DNA of 64,000 nt from Leptodontidium sp. MPI-SDFR-AT-0119 (taxonomy: Eukaryota > Ascomycota > Leotiomycetes > Helotiales > Leptodontidiaceae). The DNA is taken from positions 558,001 through 622,000 of the forward strand of contig JAHLEZ010000013.1 of NCBI GenBank assembly GCA_020726505.1. The letters run 5' to 3'. Below the pieces are notes generated by a model that ran no database searches, was not told where the DNA came from, and saw nothing but the letters and a program-made list of their open reading frames with translations. How positions within the stretch are numbered: position 1 is the stretch's first letter; the number at the start of each line of letters is the position of its first letter. This document shows, piece after piece, positions 47,247 through 59,502 of the stretch. The position numbers and the translations under genes are program-made.

Positions 47247-50200
47247 TGTGGAAGGCGCAAGGCTGGAATAGAGAGGTTCGTTTGGTATTGTTTGAGAGTA
47301 TCGCCTTGTATTCGTAGGCTATGGAGTGGTTTGAACGTCTTTTGGGGTATTGTAGCAGTAAGAAGGTAAGAGAGCAGACTCGATGTAGCTGTGGCTTGTA
47401 TTTGGTGATGGATCGTCGTTCAGCCTTCCGAGACTTTTTCACGATAGCGTTATCGATATCGGCAATATATCGGCGCGCTTCCGCGGAAAACTCGGTCACG
47501 AGCCCTTTAGCGCGAGGCTGAGGTTGAACATCTTTATCCTCCACAAGCTTTTGCTGAATTCGATCCAAGATGGCCAAATACTAGTGATCAGTGGTAGCGC
47601 ATTTTATGATTTCATCACAGTCCTGTTACATCAGTCGCCGAGTTGCCAGTGCAGCAAGGACGAACGTCAGATTATACATCAGACAGCCTGTTTTAACTTG
47701 GTTTTGTCATAAGGTTTCTACTGCCCCTAGTCTCACGATTGCAGCTCTTGTTGCCATCCAAAGTTCCAAACCCTTGACTGGATGCTGCTGCCAAGAAAGC
47801 AGATCGCCAAGAAAGCAGCAATAGAGAAAGTATATTCTTCTCAATTCATGTAGTGTTGCATCATTATTGAACCTTCTCCTGATTATGTACCACATACACT
47901 TGTCTCACGGGATTGTACGAATCATCAGTAATCAAACAGCAACCAAGGAACCGAAACTTCGAACCGAAATGACCGACCAAGGCATAAGGCATATGTGTTT
48001 GTGTGTTGGTAGGTACAGTTCTGCATGCTTTCTCGCCCATCCCCTTGAAAGCCAAAGTTACCAAGCGATCTTTCTTCGAGGCTGAGCCAAGAATAGCTAC
48101 GACCCGTCCTATCTCGAGTTTGCCACCGCCAACAACACTTAGACGTTTCACCTACTCCATAGTTCTGCCCCAACGATTTCTTTCAGCTGAGCAAACTAAC
48201 TAAAAAGTCTGTGTGATGTTCAGTTAGATTTGGCTGGGACTGAGGCGGCTGGGGAATTTGCGAAGATTGCCTTCATCATGCATGCATCTATCTCAGGTAT
48301 ACAGTAGTGTCTATTTCTCTTCTCCTCAGCGGCAGAATCCGCGAGCTTGCTTTCAATATTCGTTCTCGTTTTTTATACGAGTCTTGGCGGAGAGATTAAG
48401 CACGCGTCCAATTCAAGTGTCTAATCTACCGATCATCGGAAGATTATCAAAGAACAAGAAAGGCAGATTCATCTCACGTTGCACACCCCTGGCTGCGGAC
48501 CCTGCTAGCATGAGAGATCTTGACGAGGTTCGAGGTTCGTGGTTCGTGGAAAGTCGTGGTGGGGCAAAGTGCTTCTCTGCATTTCCTTTGCCATGCAGCC
48601 GCAGCGAAACCAGCCCACCATCCTGCAGTCCGTACTCTACACCGTATCCATCCACGCATGACGAGGCCGTGAAATGAAGTCAATCATGCATAGAACAATG
48701 GCCAATGTTCTCCCGCTGGGACAACCCCTGCTCAATACTTCGATGGAAATTCTATCGAACATTCCAATTTCCAAGCACCAGGACGCACACTTCCGTGGGG
48801 TGGCATCAAGCACTCAAGATGAGCGCATCGATGCTCAATTGCTAGCACGTATGTGGGGTAGTATTGATCTCTACCTTACAGTAAGTACCTTGCCTTATCG
48901 ATCATCCTCGATGCGGCCGGATGATTATCTTATGGAGCCATCTTATTTCCAGCTCGTCTTTATCTGACTAAAATTGCCCTAATAGGAAGCTCAATAGTAC
49001 TTGGGTACATTCACGGTAACTGCCGACCTCTCGTCCGCGCATGCCCGACTCCTGCAATGGTCCTGTAGCCCAAGGGCGCGCTAATCCAGATTATCTGATT
49101 ACGGATAATTGGCACTGAGAAATAGCTGGGGTTGCAGTATCTACAGTACATCTACGGTGGAAATTGGGTACATCATGTACAAGTAACTTGCTGTGTTGTT
49201 TCTCCACGCTTACTGAGCGGCCGCACACAAGGTTCGTCGTGGCTTTGTGGAAGAGCAGATGCATCACGCAAGAGTTGATGCCTAGGATGTGGTTTTAGGT
49301 TACATTAGCAGGGTCTGGTTTGGTTTGGCCCAGGTTTGGTCACTTGAGTTTCTTTCCCTCTGTGTGGTCGTCGGTAGCGGGAGAGGGGGAAATGTCTTGC
49401 TTTTGCAGACAGGCAGGCATAATCCAACGAAACGGGCAGCCGGGAATGTCCAAAGCCGTTGATTCACAACCACCATGACTCCTCCAAACCCCGATCCAAA
49501 CAGCCAGGCGATGCCATCCATGCCTTGCCATCTCCAACAGGATTCTTGCTTGCGGGTGTTCTCGCTTCATGGTTATTATTATTGTTATTTCCAGGAGCTG
49601 ACAGCACTGTGGAACTGGACTTGCTTGCTGGTTTTACAGGATGCAGGGGCGCGGAGATCCTCCCTCCTCTCTACGGAGTACTCCACTCACTCACTCCTTT
49701 TTACGGAGTGGTCGAGTGTCCAAATGGACTAAACTATCACGCCACTTCATTTTTGGCTCTGGCTCAAGTTTTTGCCTGGTCTAGGCCTGTTTGGGTAGTT
49801 TCTCACTAACCCAAGGTTTCACGAATTCTAGCGCTGCGGCAAAGACACGATCGCGCAAAGCAGCATTGACAGCGGCAGCTGTGTTAGCTCTCGTCAACTC
49901 AATTCCCCTCCACGGCGACGACAACAAACGACGACGACGACGACGACGACGACTGGACACATACGCTGTGGCGATGCCAGCAGCCTCCTCATTGCGTTTC
50001 AGCCCCAATTCCATGGCGACAATAATAGACTTCTCCTGGCAATCATCAACCTGAGATCGGCTCTCCAAACGCTTCGGAATAGCCTCGGCGCCCCTCGACA
50101 CGGAAACCTGTATCCTGCGATTTCGTCCAATGTAACTGTCGTCGTGCAGCATCCTTTGTTTGGTGTCAAGCACACAACGAGCCACACCTTACCGCACTTT

Positions 50201-51307
50201 ACCGCACCTCACCACACAACAGACTGTTCTTCTAAGCTTCCTTGAAGCTTCTGCGGGGACACAAAGTGCCATCAGCCACTTCCCTCCCCCTCTGCGCAAC
50301 GCAACGGCATCGCTTCCTCGGCATCCAAGCAGGACCAGGGAAAGAACTGCGGGCGCTGGAGGCTATCTCTTGCACGTGAAGAGGCTGGCCCCTGGCTTGC
50401 GTGCCTTGTCTTGCCCTGTCGTGCCCTGTCCCTCCCTGTCCTGCCTTGCCGCATGGTTAGGGGTGAGGACCTTGCAGCGATATTTCATTCTTTAAGTATT
50501 TTATCGACCCAGAGAAGAGAGGGGCATGCCACCCCCGTCCTGACTGCAGGGAACTCAATACCGTTGTTAGGCTGCCCACTAGGGTTTCCACTAACCTTTT
50601 GACACCCCCCAGACGCCCATATCCCTCCCTCCCCCTCTTACTGCGGCCCAGCCTGCAGTGGAACTTAGGATCTTGACGGGCCACAAGTACAGCCCAGGGA
50701 CATCCTCTTCAGTTGCGCCGAAGCGCCTTTTCACCAATCCTCCTCGATCCTATTCACGACTGCCGGAGTTCTTCTCTCTCTCTACGCTCAGCGTGAGATT
50801 TAACTCTTCTTTCACTTAAACTGCCCTTTTTGCATGGCTCTCAAGTACAACTGAGCAGCAATCAGACTGCTGTTTGCGCGGCTAAGCTGGTGGTTCAACG
50901 TCCCACAGAACTCGCGTGAATCTGCAGTACTCTGGACCGAATTGTTACCACCCATCGGCATTATCCCCCTTGAAGGTACGTCTGGATCGCATTAAGCAGC
51001 TTCGTATACCCAAGCTTTAAGAAGCTTGGGTTGGTCCCGATGACTCGTGGCCTTGCTAATATATACCAGAGGACATATAGCCACATCGGGTGAAGCCTTC
51101 GGAACAATCCCCTGCTTTAAACATAAACATATCTACAATCACCATCTCCCGTCGGCCACCACCTGTATCTCAAGTAATACCTTCATCGACCTTCGGCCTC
51201 AGCGGTTCATATATCTCGCCAGCTTTGCGGTTCATTCGGCGCGATAAGTTGCGCATATCTAAGCAGATCTCGGGGAGCTTGGAAAACAATAAACGTCGAG
51301 AGAGAGA
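47247..51307. other. Long region without a convincing gene
   Basis: About 4 kb between CIA2 and the Zn2Cys6 regulator. Two minus-strand segments look exon-like but cannot be completed: 47370-47585 (from LAILDRIQQKLVEDKD to SRKAERRSITKYKPQL, just after a CACTAG acceptor-like site) and 47960-48151 (GKLEIGRVVAILGSASKKDR, no ATG). A trinucleotide repeat lies at 49928-49953. The right third is C/T rich with palindromic GGAGTACTCC, and is probably the long promoter and leader of the regulator. Confidence 0.4.
49928..49953 (+). repeat. ACG trinucleotide microsatellite
   Basis: Eight full ACG units plus AC. On the minus strand it reads as eight arginines inside an open frame (49781-50185) that is not accepted as a gene with confidence. 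Confidence 0.75.
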
Positions 51308-54300
51308 ATGGCCGGAGACCCAGGAACAAGGAGACTACTCCCTCAAAGCTCACAGATGCAGAGTTTCTCCTTTGCGCCCAATAATTTTGGGCAAAGAGAA
51401 AACCAGAAGAGTAGGCTTCCCTGGTACCTGGAGTCATCCCCATGTCTAATGAGTGTTTAGATTATGTATTCGTCGATGAACACAATCGTCACAAGAGGTT
51501 GAAGGGTAGGAGCAATAATCCGCATCCGTCTGTTTCTACATGCTAACGGTTGGTAGTAATGAGAGCATGTGAAGGATGCCGAAGACGTAAGATCAAATGC
51601 GACGCGGCAACTACCAACACATGGCCATGTTCGGCGTGCATTCGACTGAAACTACACTGCGTCCCTCCAACTGTAAATTATGACCGAGACTTTCCTGCGA
51701 ACCAAGGCTTCGAGGGCGAACGGGTGGAATATGAGAGCGGCGGAAGTGGCGATGATGATTACCAGCACCAATTGGCGATGCAGCAGCAAATGGGTGGACA
51801 GCATAAGAACATTCCTCCAATTTATACACACCAGATGCCATATCCAGATCCTGCCGGTGTGTACCATCATGGGCCCTACGGCGAGCCTTCCTCCAGTCAC
51901 AGCCAACCCAGCATGCACTACAGCAATATGCAAACGCCCGTCAGCGTTGTCGACCAGCACCAGAATTACCCTCCGCAGCCTGGTTATTCGTCGCTGCCAA
52001 TACAACGACAACCTTCTCATCCAGAGACACCGGAAGCCTACGAGCAAGACCAGTATGGGCAACAAAATCTGGCTGATCTGTTGGGCGAACTGAGGATGAA
52101 TGAAGCGGGGTCAGGTATGGATCTTTTTGTTTTTGAATTGTTAGGAGCGTTGCAGGAAAGTAAAATGCTAATGTTATGCAGCCCCTTACCTGAACAACAA
52201 GAACAAGACAAAGACTCTACTAGAGGAGCCAGCATTCGAGGATGCTGACGATTTCAAACTTGCCCTGCCGACTACCTTATCTGGTCCTGATCTCAAAGTC
52301 AGAATACCACCCGAGTTGATGCCAGATGACCAGACCGTCATGGAATACTTCGATATGTACTTCACGAACGTTCACCCCTACGTTCCTGTCCTCAATAAAT
52401 CTCTGTTCTATCAGCAATGGCATACAAATAGAGACTCGATATCACCACTGATCCTCGAGGCTATTTTTGCCATTGCAGGCAAGCTTGCAGATGAGCCATC
52501 ACAGGGGCATCAGTGGCTAGCGCTTGCATCAAGTAGGTTGAACTACCAATATCCAGTGTGTATGCTAACAATTTGGTAGAACATGCCGATTCTTTCATGG
52601 ACGTCCCTCGGCTGAGCACTCTTCAAGGAATGCTCATTGTTCTTAAAGCTAGGGAATCGGCACCAAAGCGCGGCTACTATTTTCGTTCTTGGATGACGGT
52701 CGTTGCATGTGTCCAGATGGCAAAGGATCTTGGGCTAGACGAACATTTTGACGAGCACAAAGCTGGGAGATCGTGCGGATCTGATCTTGCTGATTGTATA
52801 ACAAAAACCCGAATTTGGCAGACGGTGTTTGCGTGCGAGTTGATGGTCGGATCACCACAAGGTTTGAACTTACTCTGACGCCTCACCGCTCAAGTACTAA
52901 CTGAACAAAGGTCGGACGGATTTGGCTGTTGACATGGATTCCATGGATCTTAGCATACCGAGATCTATTATTGGAAACGACGAGGCAGAATTCCACGTCA
53001 CTCGAAACTTCGCTTATTTCACCAAAATCGTTCTAAATGTTCGGAGGATGAATAACGTCTACGCGAAGATTAAGAAGAAGAAGGAGTGGGGTATCGATCC
53101 GGATTTTGTGCAGTTGAATCCTTCGTTTGAATCTTGGATGAACGATCTGCCTCCCGATCTTCAAGTCACTTTCCCTCCTGATGGCTCAAGACCATGGGTA
53201 CCGTCTCACTTCATCGGCAACCTTCATTCTTACTATTACCTCAGTATCATCATGCTGCACCGCCCTCAACTTACATTCATGGAACCGACAGGGATGGATG
53301 GGGGCTGGAAGCACCATATGATGATCTGCTATTCATCGGCAAAGCTGTTGTGCAGGCTTCAAGAAGCAATTCTGGACTCATTTGGAATGACCGGGCTTCT
53401 GTGCATGCAGAGAGGTATCAACTTCACGATCTACTGCATTTTGACGTGCACAGTTCTGCATTTGGTAAGTTTAACAGTTCCTGGTACTAACTCAGGATGC
53501 TAAACAAAATTCCTAGGTTGCTCTCACCTCGCCAGACCCAGACCTCAGTACGGATGCTCGTGAATACTTCACTCGACATATGAGGATACTAGAAAAATGC
53601 ACTAGCTCTTGGCCGATGCCGGACATGCAACAACAGATTGACGCACTACGAGAGGCATTCTCTGCAGATATCCGAAAACCATTTGTTCTGAAGCCAAGCT
53701 TTCCATACGGCAGTCCAGGAGGTTCCATTCATAGCACTCCTCCGCGATCACACGCGCAGTATCGTCCGCATGGATCGTCACAGCAAGTTTTGGAGCAACA
53801 ACATGCACCGCAACAAGTCAGTTACACTGCCCACCCTATCTCACCGCCCATTTCTGCCGGAGGTGTGGACACGAAGAGTGACTCTCCTGCTGTACAGTCC
53901 CTTGTGATGATGGCCACTGGTCAACGAGGTCCACAACCTCAGCCGCCGATTACCACAGGGGTTCCAATGGCCGACCCGTCGACATGGAACCCCTCACGTA
54001 TTTTTGAGTAAGCCTTCTACAACCCTCTACATCTTTGCTTCCGTATACTGATATTTGTATAGTCAATGGAACACCACATTTGGTACGAACCCTGCTCAAA
54101 GCACCTCCGCTCCCCAGATCACTCCTCTAAAACTTCCGATTTCAGGTGCACAAGAGATCCCGACGTTGCCTGAGTTGCAAAATCTACCCAATTCGAGCCT
54201 CCAACCCAACACGCACCCTCTCCCGCCACAGCAATATTCCGGGGCCGCGATACCTTCGTTCGTGAGCCCCAGTATGTGGCAAGAGTCTGTTGCTAGCGTT

Positions 54301-54369
54301 TATGAGGGTGGATTGAAGAGGCAACATCAGTGGGATTATGATGAGAACATCGCGAAGCGACCACGATGA
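51308..54369 (+). CDS. Zn2Cys6 transcription factor with fungal-specific regulator domain
   Basis: A fungal Gal4-class DNA-binding regulator. Eight exons: 51308-51410, 51461-51505, 51557-52114, 52182-52532, 52580-52861, 52911-53464, 53517-54007 and 54063-54369, giving 896 residues. The 45-nt second exon supplies YVFVDEHNRHKRLK, ahead of the zinc cluster at about residues 54-81. That cluster is CEGCRRRKIKC, nine residues, then CSACIRLKLHC, the full C-x2-C-x6-C-x9-C-x2-C-x6-C set. A Gln/His/Pro-rich linker follows. The middle-homology domain (fungal_trans) starts near EYFDMYFTNVHPYVPVLNK, with RGYYFRSWMTVVACVQMAKDLGL and TRIWQTVFACELMVG. The C-terminal third is disordered. Its target genes cannot be told from sequence; I do not assign it to XlnR or another named factor. 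A textbook TGCTAAC branch site precedes exon 3. Confidence 0.9.
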
Positions 54370-55016
54370 ATGAAATTTCCGGCGAACAGCAGACTATGAA
54401 TGATGAGTAATATGGACCATGAGAACGGCAACGGCGCCAACTGCAGATTTGGGAAGTGGGTGGACAGTTGATGGAATAGGTGCACATGGTAAAGATGGGT
54501 ACTAGGGAGGGGCGGGTATACAGGTTGCGCTCAAGAAACCTCTACGCAGCTGGCGTGAAGCCAAGAAAGCGATCGTGGGCACGGGGAGTCTTGGAGTCAA
54601 AGTCTGATTGATGGTTTTTTGCGTTCCACGAAAAAGCACGAAAAATGGAGTTCTGGCAGTTGCTGGGTGTGGGTGTGGGTGTATAGGAGAGCTAAGCATT
54701 CTCGATTGGCGGAGTTGGAAACCCTGCATCTATCTGGGTTGGGGTTGGAGTTATTTATTTATTTTGTCATCTTCTGGTACATATTCGGTTAGGCCTTTGA
54801 TCATATGGGGAACATCTGATTATTATTCTGTTTCTACTTGGAGAGGAGGAGGGGTACTGCAGCGCAGTGCAGCTCAGCTTAATTGGGAGGAGTAAGATCT
54901 ATCCACGGTTGGGAAAAATGCATTATCTTTCTCCACCTGTACATTCGGGATCGTGTTCGTTCATCAAGAGTAGTTCATTATTCGTAATTATTAATCATAT
55001 ATAGCCTTGAGGCTTT
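54370..55016. other. Convergent intergenic region
   Basis: 3' flanks of the Zn2Cys6 gene and of the metallo-beta-lactamase gene. Contains GGGTGTGGGTGTGGGTGT around 54663-54680. No gene. Confidence 0.5.
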
Positions 55017-56560
55017 TTACCGACAGGTCTCCTTGAGCAAAGCATGCTCTTTCCAGCCCGATGCGCGGACTTGTATCTGCATACTCTCCAACATCCTCTG
55101 CTTGACCGTCGTCTTGGACCCGCTCCCTCCATCCCGCACTTCCATGTCGAAGAAAGCACCGTGCGTGTGCGTGAACTCGTGCTTCTTGATGACGTTCCAC
55201 ACCCCCAGTATATCGTCTGGATTCAGCGGGATCATGTTCGGTATGCTCCACATGAATACGTAGGTGTTCATCCCTTCGGGCCGCACGTCTGCTCCGCCGC
55301 CGGGTCCTTTGCTCCAATCCCCTTTGCCGGAGGGAGTCGTTACAATGGTATCGGCTACCAAGAGTCTACCGTATGCTAGACATACTAGACTACCAGGGAA
55401 GTGGCCACCTAGGCAGTTGAGTCAGTTTGGAATTGTTCGATAGGGGAAGATTCAAGAAGAGAGGATAAGATTAGAATTCCTCTTCGAGATATCTCGTAGC
55501 ATTCAAGAATCAAGAGGGAAATTTTTTGAGATTCTTCCAGAAACTTCTTACCAGGTTTCAGGATCAAAACTCCCGTCTTCTCGCCCCGGACTTCGATCTC
55601 CTCTTCGGTGCCTTCGATGAATGTCCGCGCTTTGCCCATCCGATCAAGGCGGTTGAGCCAGCCTTTGTCTTCCCATGCAAGATACACGGGACATTCGAAA
55701 GCGTCAGCCCATTCTAAGTGAGTGGTGTAGTAGTGTGGGTGTGAGATCACTATTGCGGCCAGCCCGCCTTGGTCGTTGATCCAATCTATGGTGTCGGTAT
55801 CTAGGAATGCGATGCAATCCCATAGGATATTACCCTGTTGACTTGTTAGGAATGGGTTTGCTTCAATACATACTAACGTATGACAGGAGTGGGAGGCACG
55901 TGAGAATATTAACCCAAAAAAGCTCTCACGAATGCAAAGTGATTTGGCTTAGACTTCTCAAGATATGGAGGAGGGAAGAGGGGGTGAACTGACCTGGGGC
56001 GTCTTGACCAGGATAGCTCTCTGACCAATAGCGAATTGGGGTTCCGTGTAGATCATCCAGAAGCGGTCTTCGTCTTCATCGAACTTCTTCCACTTGTTCT
56101 TGTAAGGACCTTTCTTCAGCTCGGCCATGGTGGTAAATGATTGGCCTGTAGGTGGCACGAATTGGCGGGGGTCGTCACAGATTCGGCATCGGGTTAGTAG
56201 GGTGCGTGATTCTTCGTCGAATTGTGTACCGCACTAGGAGGATTTCGGTGTTAGTTTGGGCTTTTGGGGTTGAAGTGTCAATATATGATTCTTGACTTGT
56301 AGCATTCCTGAAGTGGGAATTGTTTGTGAGGGTCACGAAGCGAGGTTAGGGGAGAAATGATAGGAGGAGATAGGTACCATGTTGCAGATGAGCAAGTTAT
56401 CTGTCTGAGATGCCATACTGGCTTCAGGCGTGTGGATATTGTATTCGTGCAGTGGGGCTTCGAAGAGTTCTTCTACTCTCGGTGTATCGAAATCAACGAG
56501 GGATGTAGGTGTTTGCTCCGTCGTGCCAGGCGTCGTCTTGGGAGTGGAGGCTAAAGACAT
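55017..56560 (-). CDS. Zinc-ribbon plus metallo-beta-lactamase-fold protein
   Basis: A predicted metal hydrolase. Exons 56560-56378, 56233-55994, 55834-55552 and 55408-55017 give 365 residues. An N-terminal disordered tail (Thr/Pro rich, to about 50) leads to a four-cysteine knuckle: ICNMCGTQFDEE and RCRICDDPRQFVP, split by the first intron. The MBL part has QGNILWDCIAFLD, then the metal motif SHPHYYTTHLEWA, where His-x-His-x4-His replaces the usual HxHxDH and the Asp is absent. After that come LKPGGHFPGSLVCL (third-histidine region) and LVADTIVTTPSG (bridging Asp). Related uncharacterised fungal MBL proteins carry this HPHYY-type site. The substrate is unknown. Introns of 143-159 bases are longer than in neighbours. 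Its start lies 444 bases from the divergent amidase gene. Confidence 0.82.
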
Positions 56561-57004
56561 TTTTATAGAGGAGGTTCAGGTATGGCTTTATTAAGTTCCT
56601 GTACTTCGTATTGCGGGGTAGTTGGGATGTGTTGCAATCACATAATCAACAGTGCAATGCAATGCGAGGGAAATTGTGTTGCTTTGCAATCCAGTTGGGT
56701 CTGGATCTGGGCTTCGGTCATATGATGAAAGCGTGCCCTGGCCTGTCGTTGAAGAGATGGATGGGGGAGAGGTTGATGATCTCAGGTTTGGTGCAACCGA
56801 AAGACGTGTTAGCGATGCCAAGCGAGCTGATAAGGATCTTCTTGTCTAGATCGGGAAGGTACAGCCGGTTATCGAACAGTGCGGAATGGATGCCATGCCG
56901 TCTTTACGTTAAAGATCTCTTCCTCCTTTCTCTCTACCTACATCCTCTTTTTTCTTTCGTCGGGATTTGAAATCAGATCTACAACTCTATTGAAAAGCTT
57001 CAAG
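56561..57004. promoter_or_regulatory. Divergent promoter of the MBL and amidase genes
   Basis: 444 bases between opposed ATGs. Pyrimidine-rich leader sequence occurs at 56925-56960. No defined motif was recognised. Confidence 0.4.
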
Positions 57005-58925
57005 ATGGTCTTCTTACTGGATTACTTCCAACATAAACGTGACTGGTAAGCAAACAAAGAAGTTACCCCGCCTACCCCGCGTTCATCTCGGAACACTTTG
57101 TTACCGCCTCAAGAGACCGGGAACTAATCTTGGGTTTGTAGCAAATTCAAGCAGGCAGAACGGAGTCAGAGAATACAAGATCTGACGAGCTATCATGGAG
57201 CTTTTACAGCTTCAGAACGACAAGTCTTATCGAAACCCATCGAGGAGCTAGTTCAGGATGTGCACAAGCAAGTCGTGCAACCTATTGACATTCTCCGCGC
57301 CTATGGGAAGGCCGCTCTCAAAGCACACGTCAAGACAAACGCTGTGACTGAGGTTATGATCTCTGCTGCTGAAGGCTGGACTTCAGACGGGAGTATCAAT
57401 TTCAAAGGTCCTCTGGCAGGTATTCCCATCAGTCTGAAGGACTCGATTGTGGTTGGTGGTTTTGATACCACTGTCGGGTATAGTTGCAATGTTGGCAACA
57501 AGGGCGAGAAGGATGGGGCGATGGTTAGGATTTTGAAGGATGCAGGAGCCATTCCGTATGTCAAGACGAACTTGCCGATCACGTTGTTGAGTTTTGAGAG
57601 TACGAATGATGTCTGGGGTCGTTGCATGAATCCTCATAACAACAAGTACTCGCCTGGAGGTTCGACTGGAGGAGAGAGTGCTTTACTTGCCGCTGGGGGT
57701 GGGAGAATTGGTATTGGATCTGGTAAGACTTCTCGGCTATCTTGTTTGTGTCTTGTAAATGCTGTTACTGATTGGAGAATTTAGATGTTGCGGGCAGTGT
57801 GAGAGTACCAGCTCATTTCTCTGGTATCTACAGTCTAAGATGCTCGACTGGACGATGGCCGAAAAATGGAATGGTCACTAGCATGCCAGGTCAAGAAGGA
57901 ATTCCAAGTGTCTTCTCTCCCATGACGAGAACGCTAGAAGATCTTTCTTATTTCACGAAATCTATGATTGGTATGAAACCGTGGAAATACGACCATTCAG
58001 TCCACCCTATCCCATGGAGAGAAGATACTGCCAAAGAATACACCGAGAAGAAGAAACTCCGAGTTGGCGTCCTTCGAACAGATGGAGTCGTGGATCCAAG
58101 TCCAGCATGCGCCAGAGCCGTCGAAGAAGTCGTGGCAGTATTGAAGAAAGGAGGTCACGAAGTAATCGACGTCAATCCACCCTCACCCTACGAAGCTCTC
58201 TACCTCGGCTCCCAACTCCTCAACGCAGACGGTTGCAAAACATTCAAATCCTTCTTCCGGACAGGCGAATGGGAAGATTCTGGTGCGAAGGAGATGAGCT
58301 GGCTCATGTCTCTTCCTTCTCCCTTCAAATACGTGTATTACCTCTGGGTGAAGTACGTGCGTCGAGATGAAGTATGGGCAGGTTTGATTGCAGATTGGAA
58401 GGAGAAGAGCGCTTATGAGCAGTGGAAATTGGTAGCGAAGAGAGAGGCGTATAAAGCTAGATGGCATGATTGGTGGGAACAAGAGGCGAATATTGATGTT
58501 ATGATCACGCCGCCAAATGCTACACCTGCCGTCCCACATGATGGTATGCATGATGCTGTCAGTAGTTGTGGCTATACGTTTTTGTTTAATTTGGTAAGCA
58601 CTCCTCCTGGTTGTTTACTCTAATTGGTCTTTACTCCGGGATATCAAGGGTCTAACGCAAATAGCTCGACTATACATGTGGTATCATGCCTATCACGCAC
58701 GTCGACAAAGCACTTGACCAACTCCCGCCGAATTTCTCACTTAAGAAACTCAATGGTGTTGCAAGAGGTGCTTATAAGCATTACAATGCAACGGCCATGC
58801 ATGGTCTACCTGTTGCGGTGCAGGTTGTGGGACAGAGACTTGAGGAGGAGAAGGTGTTGGCTGTGATGACGAGGATTGAGAAGGCGCTGGGTGACGACAA
58901 GTATCAGTTATTAGAGATTGATTGA
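57005..58925 (+). CDS. Amidase-signature hydrolase
   Basis: Hydrolyses carboxamides, like the fungal acetamidase/general amidase group. Exons 57005-57045, 57142-57722, 57785-58593 and 58665-58925 give 563 residues. The Ser-cisSer-Lys triad is intact: Lys113 in IPISLKDSI, cis-Ser188 in SPGGSTGGESALLA, and nucleophile Ser212 in GSDVAGSVRVPA. The spacing of 24 residues between the two serines matches the family. The third exon ends in the conserved DVMITPPNATPAVPH region. The last exon carries ATAMHGLPVAVQVVGQRLEEE. No signal peptide or targeting sequence, so probably cytosolic. Substrate range cannot be inferred; small-amide use for nitrogen is the family default. Confidence 0.93.
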
Positions 58926-59502
58926 AAGAGTGTATGTTGTTTGTTTAAGGTAAGAGAAAAGGTGTGTTCTGAAGGGAAGATTTGGAAAGGTATGATTAGG
59001 TAGCTCTTTATGAAATGCTCTCGAGGGTTCGCTTCAGCAAGTGAGTAAGTGACCGCAGATCCACCCCTCCGTCTCTTGACTATAGTTAAACAACGTAAGC
59101 GTCTTTCCATCAAGGTTAGCCTTCAAACCGAATCATGGATATCACATTATATTTCAGGATGGATAATTGGCTCACTTGCATATTCATAGCCCCTTGTCTT
59201 CTATCCACAATGTAATGTAGGTAAGGTGTTGCGAAACACTTTCCTCAAGTCACCAAGTCGGCTCCGACACCGGACCTTCGCTAACCCACCCCTCATCTGT
59301 GACATATATAAACATCAGAGACTTGCCTCTCTGTTTCTCCTTTCAGTTCTCCTACTTTAACCAAATTCTACACAGTCCTACCAGGCTTTTTTGAATCCAA
59401 GAATACAACTCATCTCGTCTTTTCCCCCCAGAGTATTTTGTTATATCCACCCCTTTAGCTTTTGTGAGTAGAAAGTGCGTTCAAAGATACCTATCAGTCA
59501 AG
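58926..59502. other. Intergenic region
   Basis: 3' flank of the amidase gene and promoter of the methyltransferase gene. Contains the TATA box listed next and a CT-rich leader (59325-59460). Confidence 0.5.
59305..59312 (+). promoter_or_regulatory. TATA box of the methyltransferase gene
   Basis: TATATAAA, 198 bases upstream of the ATG at 59503, followed by a pyrimidine-rich leader. Good match in sequence and spacing. Confidence 0.5.

Noticed and set aside
48258..48677. A 139-codon plus-strand frame
   Set aside because: Composition looks random (Ser/Arg/Pro), competing frames overlap it, and there is no domain.
49781..50185. A minus-strand frame of 134 codons with eight consecutive Arg
   Set aside because: The arginine run comes from the ACG microsatellite. 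The rest shows no recognisable domain, so a real gene is possible but unsupported.
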